Shown: piece after piece, positions 8,353 to 17,711 of the stretch | Numbering within the stretch: position 1 is the stretch's first letter | Layout of the letters: each line of letters opens with the position of its first letter | DNA from: Erwinia pyri | GTDB lineage: Bacteria; Pseudomonadota; Gammaproteobacteria; Enterobacterales; Enterobacteriaceae | Direction: 5' to 3' | Length of the DNA stretch: 64,000 nucleotides | Assembly: GCF_030758455.1 (NCBI RefSeq) | Contig: NZ_CP132353.1 | Location: 62,001 to 126,000 of the forward strand | The notes under the pieces: model-generated | What the model saw: the letters and a program-made list of their open reading frames with translations, nothing else | The model's database searches: none | Told to the model about the DNA's origin: nothing | Position numbers and translations under genes: made by a program

Positions 8353-9117
8353 ATGGCCGCTAAACCCGCGACGCCCGCGCGTAAAACGGGCAAATGGGAG
8401 CCGCTTGACCAAGAGAATATAGAAGAGAGCTGGGCACTCGCCAGACCGCGCACGCTGGTCGATCACGCCGTAGACGCCATTCTGTCGGCGGCCTCCCGCG
8501 GGTTGCTGCTGCCTGGCGATCGGGTGTCAGAGCCGGATCTGGTGACCCGTCTGGGCATGAGCCGCGTGCCCATTCGCGAAGCGCTGCGCATTCTGGAAAG
8601 TCAGGGCATTGTCTCCAGCGAGCCCTATAAAGGCATTCGCCTGATGGAGATTTCGCACCAGCGACTGGAGCAGATCATTGATGTGCGGGTGCCGCTGGAG
8701 ACGCTGGCCTGCCGCCGGGCCATAGAGGCGGGGCGTAACGGCCCGCGTGAAATCCGCACTCTTAACCAGAGCGTGGAAGAGCTGCTGCTGATGCAGCAGC
8801 GCAACGACGTATACGGCTTTGCCTCGGCCGATACCGCCTTCCACCGCGTGCTGTGCAGTTTTGCCATGAACCCGGTGCTGAGCAATCTCTGGGAGTCCAT
8901 TGCACGCCAGCTGACGGTAATCTTCGGCCTTTCGACGATGGGCAAATCGATGTCAGCGATCATCGAAGAGCATCAGCGGCTGGTGGATGTGTTTGCCGAA
9001 GGGGATATCCGCAAAATGGCGGAAGAGATTGAACAGCATATCCGCGTGCAGGCGCTGGATGTGGATTATGAAAAAATTATCGCGGAACGCCGCAAAACAC
9101 TTTCGCAGGCAGAGTAG
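8353..9117 (+). CDS. GntR family regulator, FCD subfamily
   Basis: A 254-residue regulator. Residues about 30-100 form the winged helix (LLLPGDRVSEPDLVTRLGMSRVPIREALR is the standard GntR recognition region, split by LGMSRVPIREAL). The C-terminal two-thirds is an all-helical FCD ligand domain with a metal-type pattern (D in ADTAFHRVL, H in FHR, later EEHQRLVD and EQHIR). The ATG at 8353 has AGGAG six bases upstream and is preferred over the GTG at 8335. Being inside the operon, it likely responds to a pathway carboxylate and binds the palindromes near 778 and 958; this last point is inference. Confidence 0.88.
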   Translation: MAAKPATPARKTGKWEPLDQENIEESWALARPRTLVDHAVDAILSAASRGLLLPGDRVSEPDLVTRLGMSRVPIREALRILESQGIVSSEPYKGIRLMEISHQRLEQIIDVRVPLETLACRRAIEAGRNGPREIRTLNQSVEELLLMQQRNDVYGFASADTAFHRVLCSFAMNPVLSNLWESIARQLTVIFGLSTMGKSMSAIIEEHQRLVDVFAEGDIRKMAEEIEQHIRVQALDVDYEKIIAERRKTLSQAE

Positions 9118-9153
9118 ACCTGCTTCAGGATTTCGCCACCAGGAACCGAATTG

Positions 9154-10269
9154 ATGAAAATTACTGATGTAGAAGCCTTTTATTTGCGGCTGCCAAACAT
9201 TGAGAAGCGCACCGACAGTTCTCAGGATGCGTTGCTGATAAAGATCTCCACCGATGCCGGCTACACCGGCTGGGGGGAGGTGGATGGCAGCCCTTACGTG
9301 ACCAAAGCGATCATCGATACGCCCTACTCTCATACCATGGTCACCGGCCTGAAGTCGCTGCTGATTGGCGAGAACCCGCTGGATACCAAACGGCTCTGGA
9401 GCAAAATGCACCGGGCGACGATCTATTACGGGCGCAACGGCGCGGTGATCCAGGCGATGGCCGGGATAGATATCGCGCTGTGGGACATCAAAGGCAAGGC
9501 GCTGGATAAGCCGATTGTGGATCTGCTGGGCGGCGCGATGCGCGACAAAATGCGCGTCTACTCCTCTAACATGTTCCAGTACAGCATTGAAGAGACCGTG
9601 GCCCGCGCCCGCCATGCGGTGGATACCGGGCATACCGGCGTGAAATTTGGCTGGGAACCCTTTGGCGAAAATGAAGCGCTGGATCTGCGCTATCTTGACG
9701 CACTTCGCGACGCGATTGGCGACGATGTTGACCTGATGCTCGATGTTGGTCATGCCTGGGACGCCAAAACCACTATCCGCCGCGCGGAGCGTTTCGATCC
9801 CTTTAACCTGTTCTGGATTGAAGAGCCGCTGCATCCGGATAACTTTGCGGGATATGGCCAGGTTTCTGCAGCCTGCACTCAGCACATTGCGGCGGGCGAA
9901 CAGGAGTGCTCGGTCAGCGGTTTCCAGCGTCTGATAGATGAAGGCGGTATTGATATCGTGCAGATCGATCTGACCCGCACCGGCTTTACTCAGGCGATTG
10001 AGATTGCGGACTATGCCCGCAGCCGTGGACGCAAAGTCTGCAACCACAACTTCACCACCGACATCAATACGGCCGCCTCGCTGCACTTCCTCTGTGCCAT
10101 TGAAAATGCGCTGGTGATGGAGTATTGCGTAGAGCCTGGTGAAATCAGCCGTTCGCTGGCGAAAAATCCGGTGCGGATTGAAGAGGGCTTTGCCTGGCTG
10201 CCCTCCGGGCCGGGCCTGGGCGTGGAGCCGCGTGAAGAGATTATTGAGAAGTTTCTGGTCCGGGAGTGA
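9154..10269 (+). CDS. Mandelate racemase/muconate lactonizing enzyme family protein (enolase superfamily)
   Basis: A 371-residue protein with the capping domain (1-125) and TIM barrel of the enolase superfamily, whose members abstract a proton next to a carboxylate. Metal ligands can be placed at D197 (LMLDVGH), E223 (WIEEP) and E249 (AAGEQE). Candidate acid/base residues are K164 (TGVKFGW) and H298 (CNHNF), as in the mandelate racemase and sugar-acid dehydratase branch. The ATG at 9154 is preferred to the TTG at 9151. It ends the operon and is followed by a terminator. It would racemise or dehydrate a hydroxyacid in the pathway; the substrate is not readable. Confidence 0.88.
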   Translation: MKITDVEAFYLRLPNIEKRTDSSQDALLIKISTDAGYTGWGEVDGSPYVTKAIIDTPYSHTMVTGLKSLLIGENPLDTKRLWSKMHRATIYYGRNGAVIQAMAGIDIALWDIKGKALDKPIVDLLGGAMRDKMRVYSSNMFQYSIEETVARARHAVDTGHTGVKFGWEPFGENEALDLRYLDALRDAIGDDVDLMLDVGHAWDAKTTIRRAERFDPFNLFWIEEPLHPDNFAGYGQVSAACTQHIAAGEQECSVSGFQRLIDEGGIDIVQIDLTRTGFTQAIEIADYARSRGRKVCNHNFTTDINTAASLHFLCAIENALVMEYCVEPGEISRSLAKNPVRIEEGFAWLPSGPGLGVEPREEIIEKFLVRE

Positions 10270-10306
10270 TCCCCGACTTCAGGCCTTTGCCGGATAAAGA
10301 TTTCAG

Positions 10307-10330
10307 GGCTGCTCACGGGCAGCCTTTTTT
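10307..10330 (+). terminator. Intrinsic terminator of the catabolic operon
   Basis: Stem GGCTGC / GCAGCC (10307-10312 with 10319-10324), six-base loop, followed directly by six Ts. It lies 38 bases after the last operon gene. Confidence 0.8.
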
Positions 10331-10408
10331 CATGAGGCAAAGGCTTGTTGAACATTCGCCACCTGGCTACGCTCTGGTACGCGTTGAAGTAGGGTGAATG
10401 AGGGTGAA

Positions 10409-11404
10409 ATGAAGGAAAAGATTGGCTGGATTGATAATTTACGTGCTTTGGCCTGCCTGATGGTCATTATGATCCACACCACGACCTGGTATGTAACTAA
10501 CAGCACGGCAGTGGGCGAACATACCTGGGATGTCTCTAACCTGCTGAATTCAGCCTCACGCGTCTGCGTGCCGCTTTTCTTTATGATTTCGGGTTATCTC
10601 TTTTATGGTGAACGGAGCGCGCAGGGGCGCCATTTTCTGCGCATTGTGCTTTGCCTGGCCTTTTACAGTGCGGTTGCTCTGGCCTATATCACCCTGCTGA
10701 CGCCAATCAATGAAATGATTTCAGTCAGGCATCTGTTTCAAAAACCGGTGTTTTATCATTTGTGGTTTTTCTTCGCGATTATCCCCGTCTATCTGCTTTC
10801 ACCGCTTATTCAGGTCAGTGCTGTGCGGGCAGGCTATCTGGCGGCCGTCACGCTGGTGCTGGCGGTGTTGGCCAATCCCAATACCGTCGATCAATCCGCA
10901 GGAGCTTTTCACTGGCTGCCGCTGAACCTTTATCTCAGCGGGGACAGCTTCTATTACGTGCTCTACGCGCTGTTCGGGCGGGCGATCGGAATGATGGACA
11001 CCAGTAAACGCGGCGTCAGTTGGGTGGCAGGAGCCGTGTTTATTGCCAGCGTGGCAGGCATTGCGATGGGAACCAAAAAGCAGCTGGCGATCAACGGCGC
11101 TTTTGCCGATACCTGGTATCTTTACTGCGGCCCGGTGGTATTTATCGCCGCGGTCAGCCTGCTGATCCTGTTCAAGAACTGCCTGAATCAACGCCCATTA
11201 CCTTTTTTAGCGCTGATCTCGCGTAATTCCCTGCCTGTTTACGGTTTTCACGCGCTGTTTATCCATTTTATCCGCACTCATCATCTTGATAACACCGATC
11301 ATCCGTTTATCGATATTCCGCTGGTGTTTACGGTAACGCTGTTTGGCAGCCTGCTGCTGGCGCTGGGGCTACGTCGGCTGGATAAGGCGCATCTGGTGAG
11401 TTGA
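10409..11404 (+). CDS. Membrane acyltransferase (acyltransferase_3 family, OafA/WecH-like)
   Basis: A 331-residue integral membrane protein with about ten hydrophobic segments. It opens with IGWIDNLRALACLMVIMIHT, containing the family signature R-A-x-A and the catalytic-type histidine of the first helix (MIHTTTW). Such enzymes transfer acetyl or succinyl groups to sugars, lipopolysaccharide or peptides at the inner membrane; WecH, which O-acetylates enterobacterial common antigen, is of this size. The ATG at 10409 follows GAGGGTG and is preferred to the GTG at 10394. It stands alone between two terminators and its acceptor is unknown. Confidence 0.8.
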   Translation: MKEKIGWIDNLRALACLMVIMIHTTTWYVTNSTAVGEHTWDVSNLLNSASRVCVPLFFMISGYLFYGERSAQGRHFLRIVLCLAFYSAVALAYITLLTPINEMISVRHLFQKPVFYHLWFFFAIIPVYLLSPLIQVSAVRAGYLAAVTLVLAVLANPNTVDQSAGAFHWLPLNLYLSGDSFYYVLYALFGRAIGMMDTSKRGVSWVAGAVFIASVAGIAMGTKKQLAINGAFADTWYLYCGPVVFIAAVSLLILFKNCLNQRPLPFLALISRNSLPVYGFHALFIHFIRTHHLDNTDHPFIDIPLVFTVTLFGSLLLALGLRRLDKAHLVS

Positions 11405-11439
11405 CTGGTTTAAGCCTGATAAACTGTAAATAGTAAAAA

Positions 11440-11461
11440 AGCCCTGTTAAGGGCTTTTTTA
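11440..11461. terminator. Bidirectional terminator between acyltransferase and antitoxin genes
   Basis: AGCCCT / AGGGCT stem (11440-11445 with 11450-11455) flanked by A6 on the left and T6 on the right, so it can stop transcription from both convergent genes. Confidence 0.8.
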
Positions 11462-11471
11462 CATCAGGGAG

Positions 11472-11801
11472 TTAACGGGTAAAAACCTCTGGTCCTCTGG
11501 CATCGATAATATTCAGCAATCTCAGGGCAGGGCCGCTTGGACGGATCTGGCCACGCTCCCATTTAGAGACGCTTTCTACCGACATACTCAGGGTATAAGC
11601 CAGTGCTGACTGTGACATGCCATAGCGATTACGCATCGCTTTGATTTGCTCACCGTTCATTACCTGAACCTCTCCGATGCGATCGCGCCATTCACGCACC
11701 CTGACCCGGGCATTAATGCGTTGCAGCGTTTCATCAGGCATTGCACCGAGCTCGTTTAACTCCTGAGCCATTTGCTGGAGTTCAAGCAGATTTGCCGCCA
11801 T
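11472..11801 (-). CDS. Xre-type antitoxin of a RelE-like toxin-antitoxin pair
   Basis: A 109-residue protein whose C-terminal half is a lambda-repressor-type helix-turn-helix (IKAMRNRYGMSQSALAYTLSMS, then VSKWERG at about 81-87). The N-terminal half is helical and probably wraps the toxin. Its ATG lies 20 bases inside the 3' end of the toxin gene, so the two are translationally coupled, toxin first. It would neutralise the toxin and repress the pair's promoter upstream of 12177. Confidence 0.85.
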   Translation of the reverse strand: MAANLLELQQMAQELNELGAMPDETLQRINARVRVREWRDRIGEVQVMNGEQIKAMRNRYGMSQSALAYTLSMSVESVSKWERGQIRPSGPALRLLNIIDARGPEVFTR

Positions 11802-12177
11802 TACAGATAACCTCTCTGAGAAATTTGTGCGATATCAGGCGAAGCAACAGAGTGAGATCGTAGCGAAAGAACTCTTTCGCCAGATCCTTATAGGTAGCCA
11901 GTTCATCCTCTTCTATTTCTCTTTTCGCACTGGAGGTAGAACTCTTTTTCCAGGCATCGACAAAGAAGAGATGCTTACCCGTTTTGAAAAAAATAATTGT
12001 ACGGGCGCCGCCGCTTTTTCCTGCTTTGAGGGGAAGACGTTTTTTTATTACCCCGCCACCAAGATTTGCCTCGTACTGACCTGCCATAACCTCGGACGCC
12101 GCAAGACATAAATCGTCATCCTGGAGATCGGATTTGCTGAAAGCCCGATCGACTTTTCGTGTCACATAAATAGCCAT
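11782..12177 (-). CDS. RelE/HigB-like toxin (PF06296-type)
   Basis: A 131-residue basic protein starting MAIYVTRKVDRAF. The segments LGGGVIKKRLPL, GGARTIIFF and HLFFVDAWKKS are typical of the RelE-related family that sits upstream of an Xre antitoxin, with conserved basic residues K-K-R and R of GGARTI. Members are mRNA interferases that act with the ribosome. The ATG at 12177 is preferred to a TTG at 12204. The pair lies downstream of malT, convergent with the acyltransferase gene, and has its own AT-richer composition, so it is a likely acquired module. Confidence 0.85.
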   Translation of the reverse strand: MAIYVTRKVDRAFSKSDLQDDDLCLAASEVMAGQYEANLGGGVIKKRLPLKAGKSGGARTIIFFKTGKHLFFVDAWKKSSTSSAKREIEEDELATYKDLAKEFFRYDLTLLLRLISHKFLREVICNGGKSA

Positions 12178-12282
12178 TCCATTAGCCTTATTATTAACCC
12201 GCAATGATTACTGTAGTATTCATTACGGTAGTTTTCAACGCAAGCAGTAGGGGAAATTTCTGCCAGCGTGTCGTTAAAAAAC

Positions 12283-15009
12283 TTATGCCCCATACCCCAT
12301 CACGGCAAGCAGGTGATGCGCCTGCTGCACGGCGTCCTGACGGTGCGCAATACCCATCTTCTGATAGAGATTACGGATATGCGTCTTGATGGTTGTGGCC
12401 GCTACCGCCAGCTCTTCAGCAATCTGTTCATTGCTGTAGCCGGAGTAGATCAGTCCCAGAACCTGCCATTCGCGCTGGGTTAACGGGCTGGTGCGGATCA
12501 GTTCCGGCACCTGCGGGTGCGTCAGCAATTTCGTCACAAATCCTTCGTCAAAATGAGCAAACTTATGCCGGTGGTGCTGATTCAACTCGCGCAGGATCTG
12601 CTGCGCCCGGCGCTGCTCAAGCTCTGGCAACAGATTCAGCTGTAACAGCTGCCTTAACTGTTGCGCCATCATCTCGCCTTCAATCACAAAATGGCTGATA
12701 AAGCCCGTGCGGTTCGCCAGCCCCAGCGCCTCTATCAGCACCTGCTGCGCCTCGCTTTTCCTGCCGGTGTGCCAGTAGACCAGATTGCTCAGCAGCAGGT
12801 TACGGTTGAGATCGCTGAGCAGCCGGAACTGGCGGGCATTGCTGTTGAGTTCATCCAGCACCACTTCCGCTTCGTTAAACTGTTCTAATAATATCTGCGC
12901 GCGGGCAATGGTGCGCCACTGTCCCTGCTGAAAATGGTTGTCTGCCACGTCCGGTTTCCGCGCCTGCTGCATCCACTGGCGTGCGGCCGCTTTATTGCCG
13001 GTAATCTGCCAGTAAATCACCCGGGTTTTATCGGTATTGGTCAGCCAGTCGATATGATACTGGCCGGTTTTTAGCAGCCCTTCGCAACGCTGCAGATAGT
13101 GGTGAGCGTTATCAAGCTGGCCGCGGGCCAGCGAGCATTTCGCCAGCATCGTCAGGCACTGTAACTGCTGCTGGGGCTGGAAATTGGTCAGTACAGCCAG
13201 TCCCTGGCGGGCAGCGGCCTCGGCATCATCGAGCCGGGACCAGGACCAGAGAACCTGGGCGCGCAAACGCAGCAGGAACTCATGCATCGGCAGCTGCTCC
13301 AGATGCTGTTCCCGCACCAGTTCAAAGCCGCGATCCTGCATCTCATAAGCCGCCTGCAAAAAGCCCTGGGCTATCAGGATCTCGCTCTGCTGCAGCAGCG
13401 CCCAGAGCGCATAGTGATAAACCTGATAACGCCTGGCGATCTGCTCTGTCTGCTGCATCAGCGGCAGCGCGCGCGCCAGATCGCCTTTACAGTGCTGGAT
13501 CTCTCCCGTTACCGACGTCGCCACAATACGGCTGTAGTAGCTGTCGTGCGGCAAAAAGCGCAGCGCTTCCAGCGCCAGCCGTTCCGCCTCCTCCTGGCGG
13601 CCATCGTTAATTGCTACCTGCGCGCGCAGCGCATCAAACTCGGCGGCCAGATCCTGCGCCATCGAGATATCCCGCCGCTGCATCTCCGCCTGAGCGCGCG
13701 AAAGCAGGAGGTCCACCTCCGCGTAGCGATGCTGACTCTGCGCCAGCCAGGCCTGTAACAGGACCAGCTTAGGGTTGAGGATCATCTGATCGTAGGGCAG
13801 CGCGTTCAGACACTCTTCAAGCAGCGCCAGTTCGCTCTGATTAAACAGCGCCCAGGCGTGCTGCAGCATAATATCGCGCAGCATGTCGGTATCTTTAGCG
13901 CCTAACGCATGATGAATGGCCTCCGCCGGGAAGCCCTGCGCCAGCCAGCCCTCAGCGGCGGCGCGGTGAATGGCGGGCAGCTCGCTGGCTCGCTCCCACT
14001 GGCAGCGCTGACGCAGGAAAGAGGCAAACAGCGGATGGAAGTTGAACCACTCCCCGGTGTCATCCATGCGATGAATAAACAGCCCCTGACTCTCCAGCGA
14101 CTCCAGCCGCTGCTGGCCGTTTTCACCCCCCATCAGGCGCACTATCAGCGAGTCGTTCATCGAGCGTAACAGAGAGCAGCGCAGCAGGAATTCGCGGGTC
14201 TGGCTATCCACCCTGTCGAGCACCTCTTCCACCAGATAGTGGGAGAGATGGCTGGCGTTGACCCCTGCCAGCTTACGGGCAGATTGTTGCGTTGACTGCT
14301 GCGCTGGCGTGCTGGACTGCCGGGCGGAAAGGGCGATCAGCTGCAGAGCCGTCGCCCAGCCCGCCACCTCGTCACAAAGCCGGTGGCTGTCAGCCTGGTC
14401 GATAGGCTCATTCAGGCGGAAATCAAAAAACTGCTGCGTCTCGCTGTGGGTAAAGGCGAGCTGGGTTGAATTAAGTTCCAGCAGCTGGTCGCGCACGCGT
14501 AAGTTAGCAATGCCTAGCGAAGGTAGCGTCCTTGAGAGGATCAGCAGTGAGACATTTTCAGGCTGGTGCCGCAGGAAAAACCGCATGCCTTCGTCAATCG
14601 CGGCATTGGTGATCAGGTGATAGTCATCTATCACCAGCATCAACGGCTGATGCCAGTCCGACAGCTCGACAAACAGCTGCGCGAACAGGGCGGAGAGGCT
14701 GGCGTACTGATGCTTCTGACTTAACGCTTCGCTCTTGACGCAGTGACCGCCGGTGGCGTGCTGCACCGCCGCAATCAGGTAGCTGACGAAGCGTTCGGGC
14801 TGATTGTCGCTTTCGTCAAGCGAGTACCAGCCCAGATAATTTTTGCCGGAGGCCCAGTGCGCCATCAGCGTGGTTTTGCCGTAGCCAGCCGGGCTGGTTA
14901 CCAGCGTCAGCCGGTAATTTTGCGCAGCGGAAAGTTTCGTCAGCAAACGCTCGCGCACCACCGTATTTTGCAGCCGCACAGGGCGGCTCAGTTTCGAAGG
15001 GATCAGCAT
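12283..15009 (-). CDS. malT: MalT, transcriptional activator of the maltose regulon
   Basis: A 908-residue STAND-family activator, near the E. coli length (901). It opens [13 protein letters not shown] exactly like known MalT proteins, which fixes the start at 15009 rather than the ATG seven codons upstream. Walker A is SPAGYGKTT near 39-47 and Walker B-like LMLVIDDYH near 124. A long helical repeat region follows, and a LuxR-type helix-turn-helix lies at the C-terminus ([22 protein letters not shown] region). ATP and maltotriose make it multimerise and bind MalT boxes. It is divergent from malPQ, as in E. coli. Confidence 0.97.
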   Translation of the reverse strand: MLIPSKLSRPVRLQNTVVRERLLTKLSAAQNYRLTLVTSPAGYGKTTLMAHWASGKNYLGWYSLDESDNQPERFVSYLIAAVQHATGGHCVKSEALSQKHQYASLSALFAQLFVELSDWHQPLMLVIDDYHLITNAAIDEGMRFFLRHQPENVSLLILSRTLPSLGIANLRVRDQLLELNSTQLAFTHSETQQFFDFRLNEPIDQADSHRLCDEVAGWATALQLIALSARQSSTPAQQSTQQSARKLAGVNASHLSHYLVEEVLDRVDSQTREFLLRCSLLRSMNDSLIVRLMGGENGQQRLESLESQGLFIHRMDDTGEWFNFHPLFASFLRQRCQWERASELPAIHRAAAEGWLAQGFPAEAIHHALGAKDTDMLRDIMLQHAWALFNQSELALLEECLNALPYDQMILNPKLVLLQAWLAQSQHRYAEVDLLLSRAQAEMQRRDISMAQDLAAEFDALRAQVAINDGRQEEAERLALEALRFLPHDSYYSRIVATSVTGEIQHCKGDLARALPLMQQTEQIARRYQVYHYALWALLQQSEILIAQGFLQAAYEMQDRGFELVREQHLEQLPMHEFLLRLRAQVLWSWSRLDDAEAAARQGLAVLTNFQPQQQLQCLTMLAKCSLARGQLDNAHHYLQRCEGLLKTGQYHIDWLTNTDKTRVIYWQITGNKAAARQWMQQARKPDVADNHFQQGQWRTIARAQILLEQFNEAEVVLDELNSNARQFRLLSDLNRNLLLSNLVYWHTGRKSEAQQVLIEALGLANRTGFISHFVIEGEMMAQQLRQLLQLNLLPELEQRRAQQILRELNQHHRHKFAHFDEGFVTKLLTHPQVPELIRTSPLTQREWQVLGLIYSGYSNEQIAEELAVAATTIKTHIRNLYQKMGIAHRQDAVQQAHHLLAVMGYGA

Positions 15010-15299
15010 AGTTTCGTTTCTTATGACCAAGGCAGAGGGGGGACTATCTTTATTTTAGTGTGCGTAATTAATCAGTTTTCCTTAAGGTCTGCCTTCAAGG
15101 TATTGATTGCAAGCTGGATTGAAATCTTTGTTTCATTTAGTCGCACTTCATCACATTTTTAAAAATCGGAGTTTCCGCGTTTGCTTTTCCACGCGCGCTA
15201 CGCCCCATTTCTCCTCCCTCTCTAATTTTCTGCAGGAGGATGTTGAGCCCTTGCTGAAGCGGCAGCATGGAGGAAATTTATGGAAATTAAGGAAAAGTG
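15010..15299. promoter_or_regulatory. malT / malP divergent control region with MalT-box-like sites
   Basis: This 290-base gap separates divergent malT and malP. It holds GGAGGA cores of the MalT box (GGGGAKGAGG) on the plus strand at 15235-15240 and on the minus strand at 15212-15217 (read as TCCTCC on plus). A TCACA half-site at 15151-15155 could be part of a CRP site, but its partner half is poor. The malP ribosome site is AAGGAAAAG at about 15290-15298. Confidence 0.6.
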
Positions 15300-17702
15300 A
15301 TGCAGGTTCAGTTTAATAAATCGCTGTTTCTGGCCGCGCTGACCCGTCAGTGGCAGGGCTTTGGATTGCACCAGGCGCAGGAGATGACGCCGCATCAGTG
15401 GTGGCAGGCGACCAGCGCGGCGCTTTCTGAACAGCTGAATGCGCAGCCAGTCCCCCCGGCGGCACCGTTGTCACAGCGCCACGTGAATTACCTTTCAATG
15501 GAGTTTCTGATTGGCCGCCTGACCGCCAGCAACCTGATCAATCTTGGCTGGGCTGATGAGGTGAAAGCGGTGCTGAAGCAGCAGGGCGTAGAGCTGGCTG
15601 ATGTGCTGGAGCAGGAGGTGGATCCGGCACTGGGTAACGGCGGGCTGGGCAGGCTCGCCGCCTGTTTCCTCGACTCGATGGCTACCGTGGGCCAGCCCGC
15701 TACCGGCTACGGGCTGAACTATCAGTACGGGCTTTTCCGCCAGTCGTTCCGTGACGGCGAGCAGCAGGAAGCGCCCGATAACTGGCATCGCGAAAGTTAT
15801 CCCTGGTTCAGCCACAACAGCGCCCTGGCGGTGGAAGTGAGCTTTGGCGGGGAGTTGATCAAACACGAGGATGGCCGTGAGCAGTGGCAACCCGCTTTCA
15901 CAATCCGCGGTGAAGCCTGGGACCTGCCGGTCATTGGCTATCAGAATGGCGTCACGCAGCCGCTGCGCCTGTGGCAGGCGGGGGCGCTTCAGCCTTTCGA
16001 TCTGGCGCTGTTTAATGACGGCGAGTTCCTGAAAGCGGAACGGCAGGGCATTGAAGCGGCAAAACTCACCAAAGTGCTCTATCCCAACGACAATCACCAG
16101 GCGGGAAAACGTCTGCGGCTGATGCAGCAATATTTCCAGTGCGCCTGTTCAGTGGCGGATATTTTACGCCGCCATCACTTCCTGGGGCGGAAGATTGAGG
16201 ATCTGCCGCGTTTTGAAGTTATTCAGCTTAACGATACTCACCCGACCATCGCGATCCCTGAGTTACTGCGCATCCTGCTGGATGAGCATCAGCTGACGTG
16301 GGACGCCGCCTGGGCGATAGTCAGCCAGACCTTTGCCTACACCAACCACACGCTGATGCCGGAAGCGCTGGAATGCTGGGATGAGAAGCTGGTGCGCAGC
16401 CTGCTGCCGCGCCACTTCTCGCTGATTAAGCAGATCAACGCCCGTTTTAAAAAGCTCGTTGAACAGCGCTGGCCGGGCGATAAGGCGGTCTGGGGAAAAC
16501 TGGCCGTACACCATAATAAACAGGTGCGCATGGCTAACCTCTGCGTGGTCAGCGGCTTTGCGGTAAACGGGGTGGCGGCGCTGCACTCTGAACTGGTGGT
16601 GAAAGATCTCTTCCCGGAATATCACCAGCTGTGGCCGCAAAAATTCCATAACGTCACCAACGGCATCACGCCGCGCCGCTGGCTGAAGCAGTGTAACCCT
16701 GCGCTCTCTGCGCTGATAGACAGTAAGCTGAACAGCGACTGGGTGACCGACCTGAACGCGCTGAAAGGGCTGGAAGCCTTTGCTGACGATAGCGATTTCC
16801 AGCAGCGATATCAGCAAATCAAGCGGGAAAACAAGCTGAAGCTGGTGAGCTGGGTTCAGCACCATATGGGGATTACGCTGGATCCGGAGGCGATTTTCGA
16901 TGTGCAGATCAAACGTCTTCACGAGTACAAACGTCAGCACCTCAATCTGCTGCATATTCTCTCGCTCTATCGCCAGATCCGCGATAACCCGGAGAAAGAA
17001 ACGGTGCCGCGCGTCTTCCTGTTCGGGGCAAAAGCCGCGCCGGGCTATTACCTGGCCAAAAACATTATTCACGCCATCAACAAGGTGGCTGAGAAGATCA
17101 ATAACGACCCGCTGGTGGGCGACCGCCTGAAAGTGGTGTTTATCCCTGACTACCGCGTCTCGGTAGCGGAGCTGATGATCCCCGCGGCGGACGTATCGGA
17201 ACAGATCTCCACCGCAGGCAAAGAGGCTTCCGGCACCGGCAATATGAAGCTGGCGCTGAATGGCGCGCTCACCGTCGGCACGCTGGATGGCGCAAACGTT
17301 GAGATAGCTGAAGAGGTAGGCAATGAGCATATCTTTATCTTTGGTCACACCGTTGACGAGGTAAAAGCGCTGCTGAGCAAAGGCTACGATCCGCTTAAGC
17401 TGCGTAAAAAAGATAAGCATCTGCACAGCCTGCTGAAAGAGCTGGAGAACGGCTTCTTCAGCGGCGGAGATAAGCACGCCTTCGCCCCGCTGCTGGAAAG
17501 CCTGCTTCAGGGCGGCGATCCCTACCTGGTGCTGGCTGACTTTGCCGATTACTGCGCCGCCCAGCAAAGCGTGGAGGCGTTGTACCGTGACGCCACGCAG
17601 TGGACGCGCAGCGCCATACTCAACACGGCAAGGGTAGGCATGTTCAGTTCTGACCGGTCGATTCGTGACTATCAACAGCGGATTTGGCAGGCGAAGCGCT
17701 GA
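15300..17702 (+). CDS. malP: MalP, maltodextrin phosphorylase
   Basis: An 800-residue glycogen-phosphorylase-family enzyme that releases glucose-1-phosphate from maltodextrins in the cytoplasm. Family text is nearly complete: [32 protein letters not shown], and the pyridoxal-phosphate lysine in [13 protein letters not shown]. Its length and start (ATG 15300, just after a GTG at 15297) fit E. coli MalP (797). It is followed 9 bases later by malQ, giving the conserved malPQ operon controlled by MalT. Confidence 0.97.
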   Translation: MQVQFNKSLFLAALTRQWQGFGLHQAQEMTPHQWWQATSAALSEQLNAQPVPPAAPLSQRHVNYLSMEFLIGRLTASNLINLGWADEVKAVLKQQGVELADVLEQEVDPALGNGGLGRLAACFLDSMATVGQPATGYGLNYQYGLFRQSFRDGEQQEAPDNWHRESYPWFSHNSALAVEVSFGGELIKHEDGREQWQPAFTIRGEAWDLPVIGYQNGVTQPLRLWQAGALQPFDLALFNDGEFLKAERQGIEAAKLTKVLYPNDNHQAGKRLRLMQQYFQCACSVADILRRHHFLGRKIEDLPRFEVIQLNDTHPTIAIPELLRILLDEHQLTWDAAWAIVSQTFAYTNHTLMPEALECWDEKLVRSLLPRHFSLIKQINARFKKLVEQRWPGDKAVWGKLAVHHNKQVRMANLCVVSGFAVNGVAALHSELVVKDLFPEYHQLWPQKFHNVTNGITPRRWLKQCNPALSALIDSKLNSDWVTDLNALKGLEAFADDSDFQQRYQQIKRENKLKLVSWVQHHMGITLDPEAIFDVQIKRLHEYKRQHLNLLHILSLYRQIRDNPEKETVPRVFLFGAKAAPGYYLAKNIIHAINKVAEKINNDPLVGDRLKVVFIPDYRVSVAELMIPAADVSEQISTAGKEASGTGNMKLALNGALTVGTLDGANVEIAEEVGNEHIFIFGHTVDEVKALLSKGYDPLKLRKKDKHLHSLLKELENGFFSGGDKHAFAPLLESLLQGGDPYLVLADFADYCAAQQSVEALYRDATQWTRSAILNTARVGMFSSDRSIRDYQQRIWQAKR

Positions 17703-17711
17703 GGGGAAGAT

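Noticed and set aside
6964..8466. 500-codon open frame on the minus strand opposite the amidohydrolase
   Set aside because: The amidohydrolase has all catalytic motifs; the antisense frame has none and is composition-driven.
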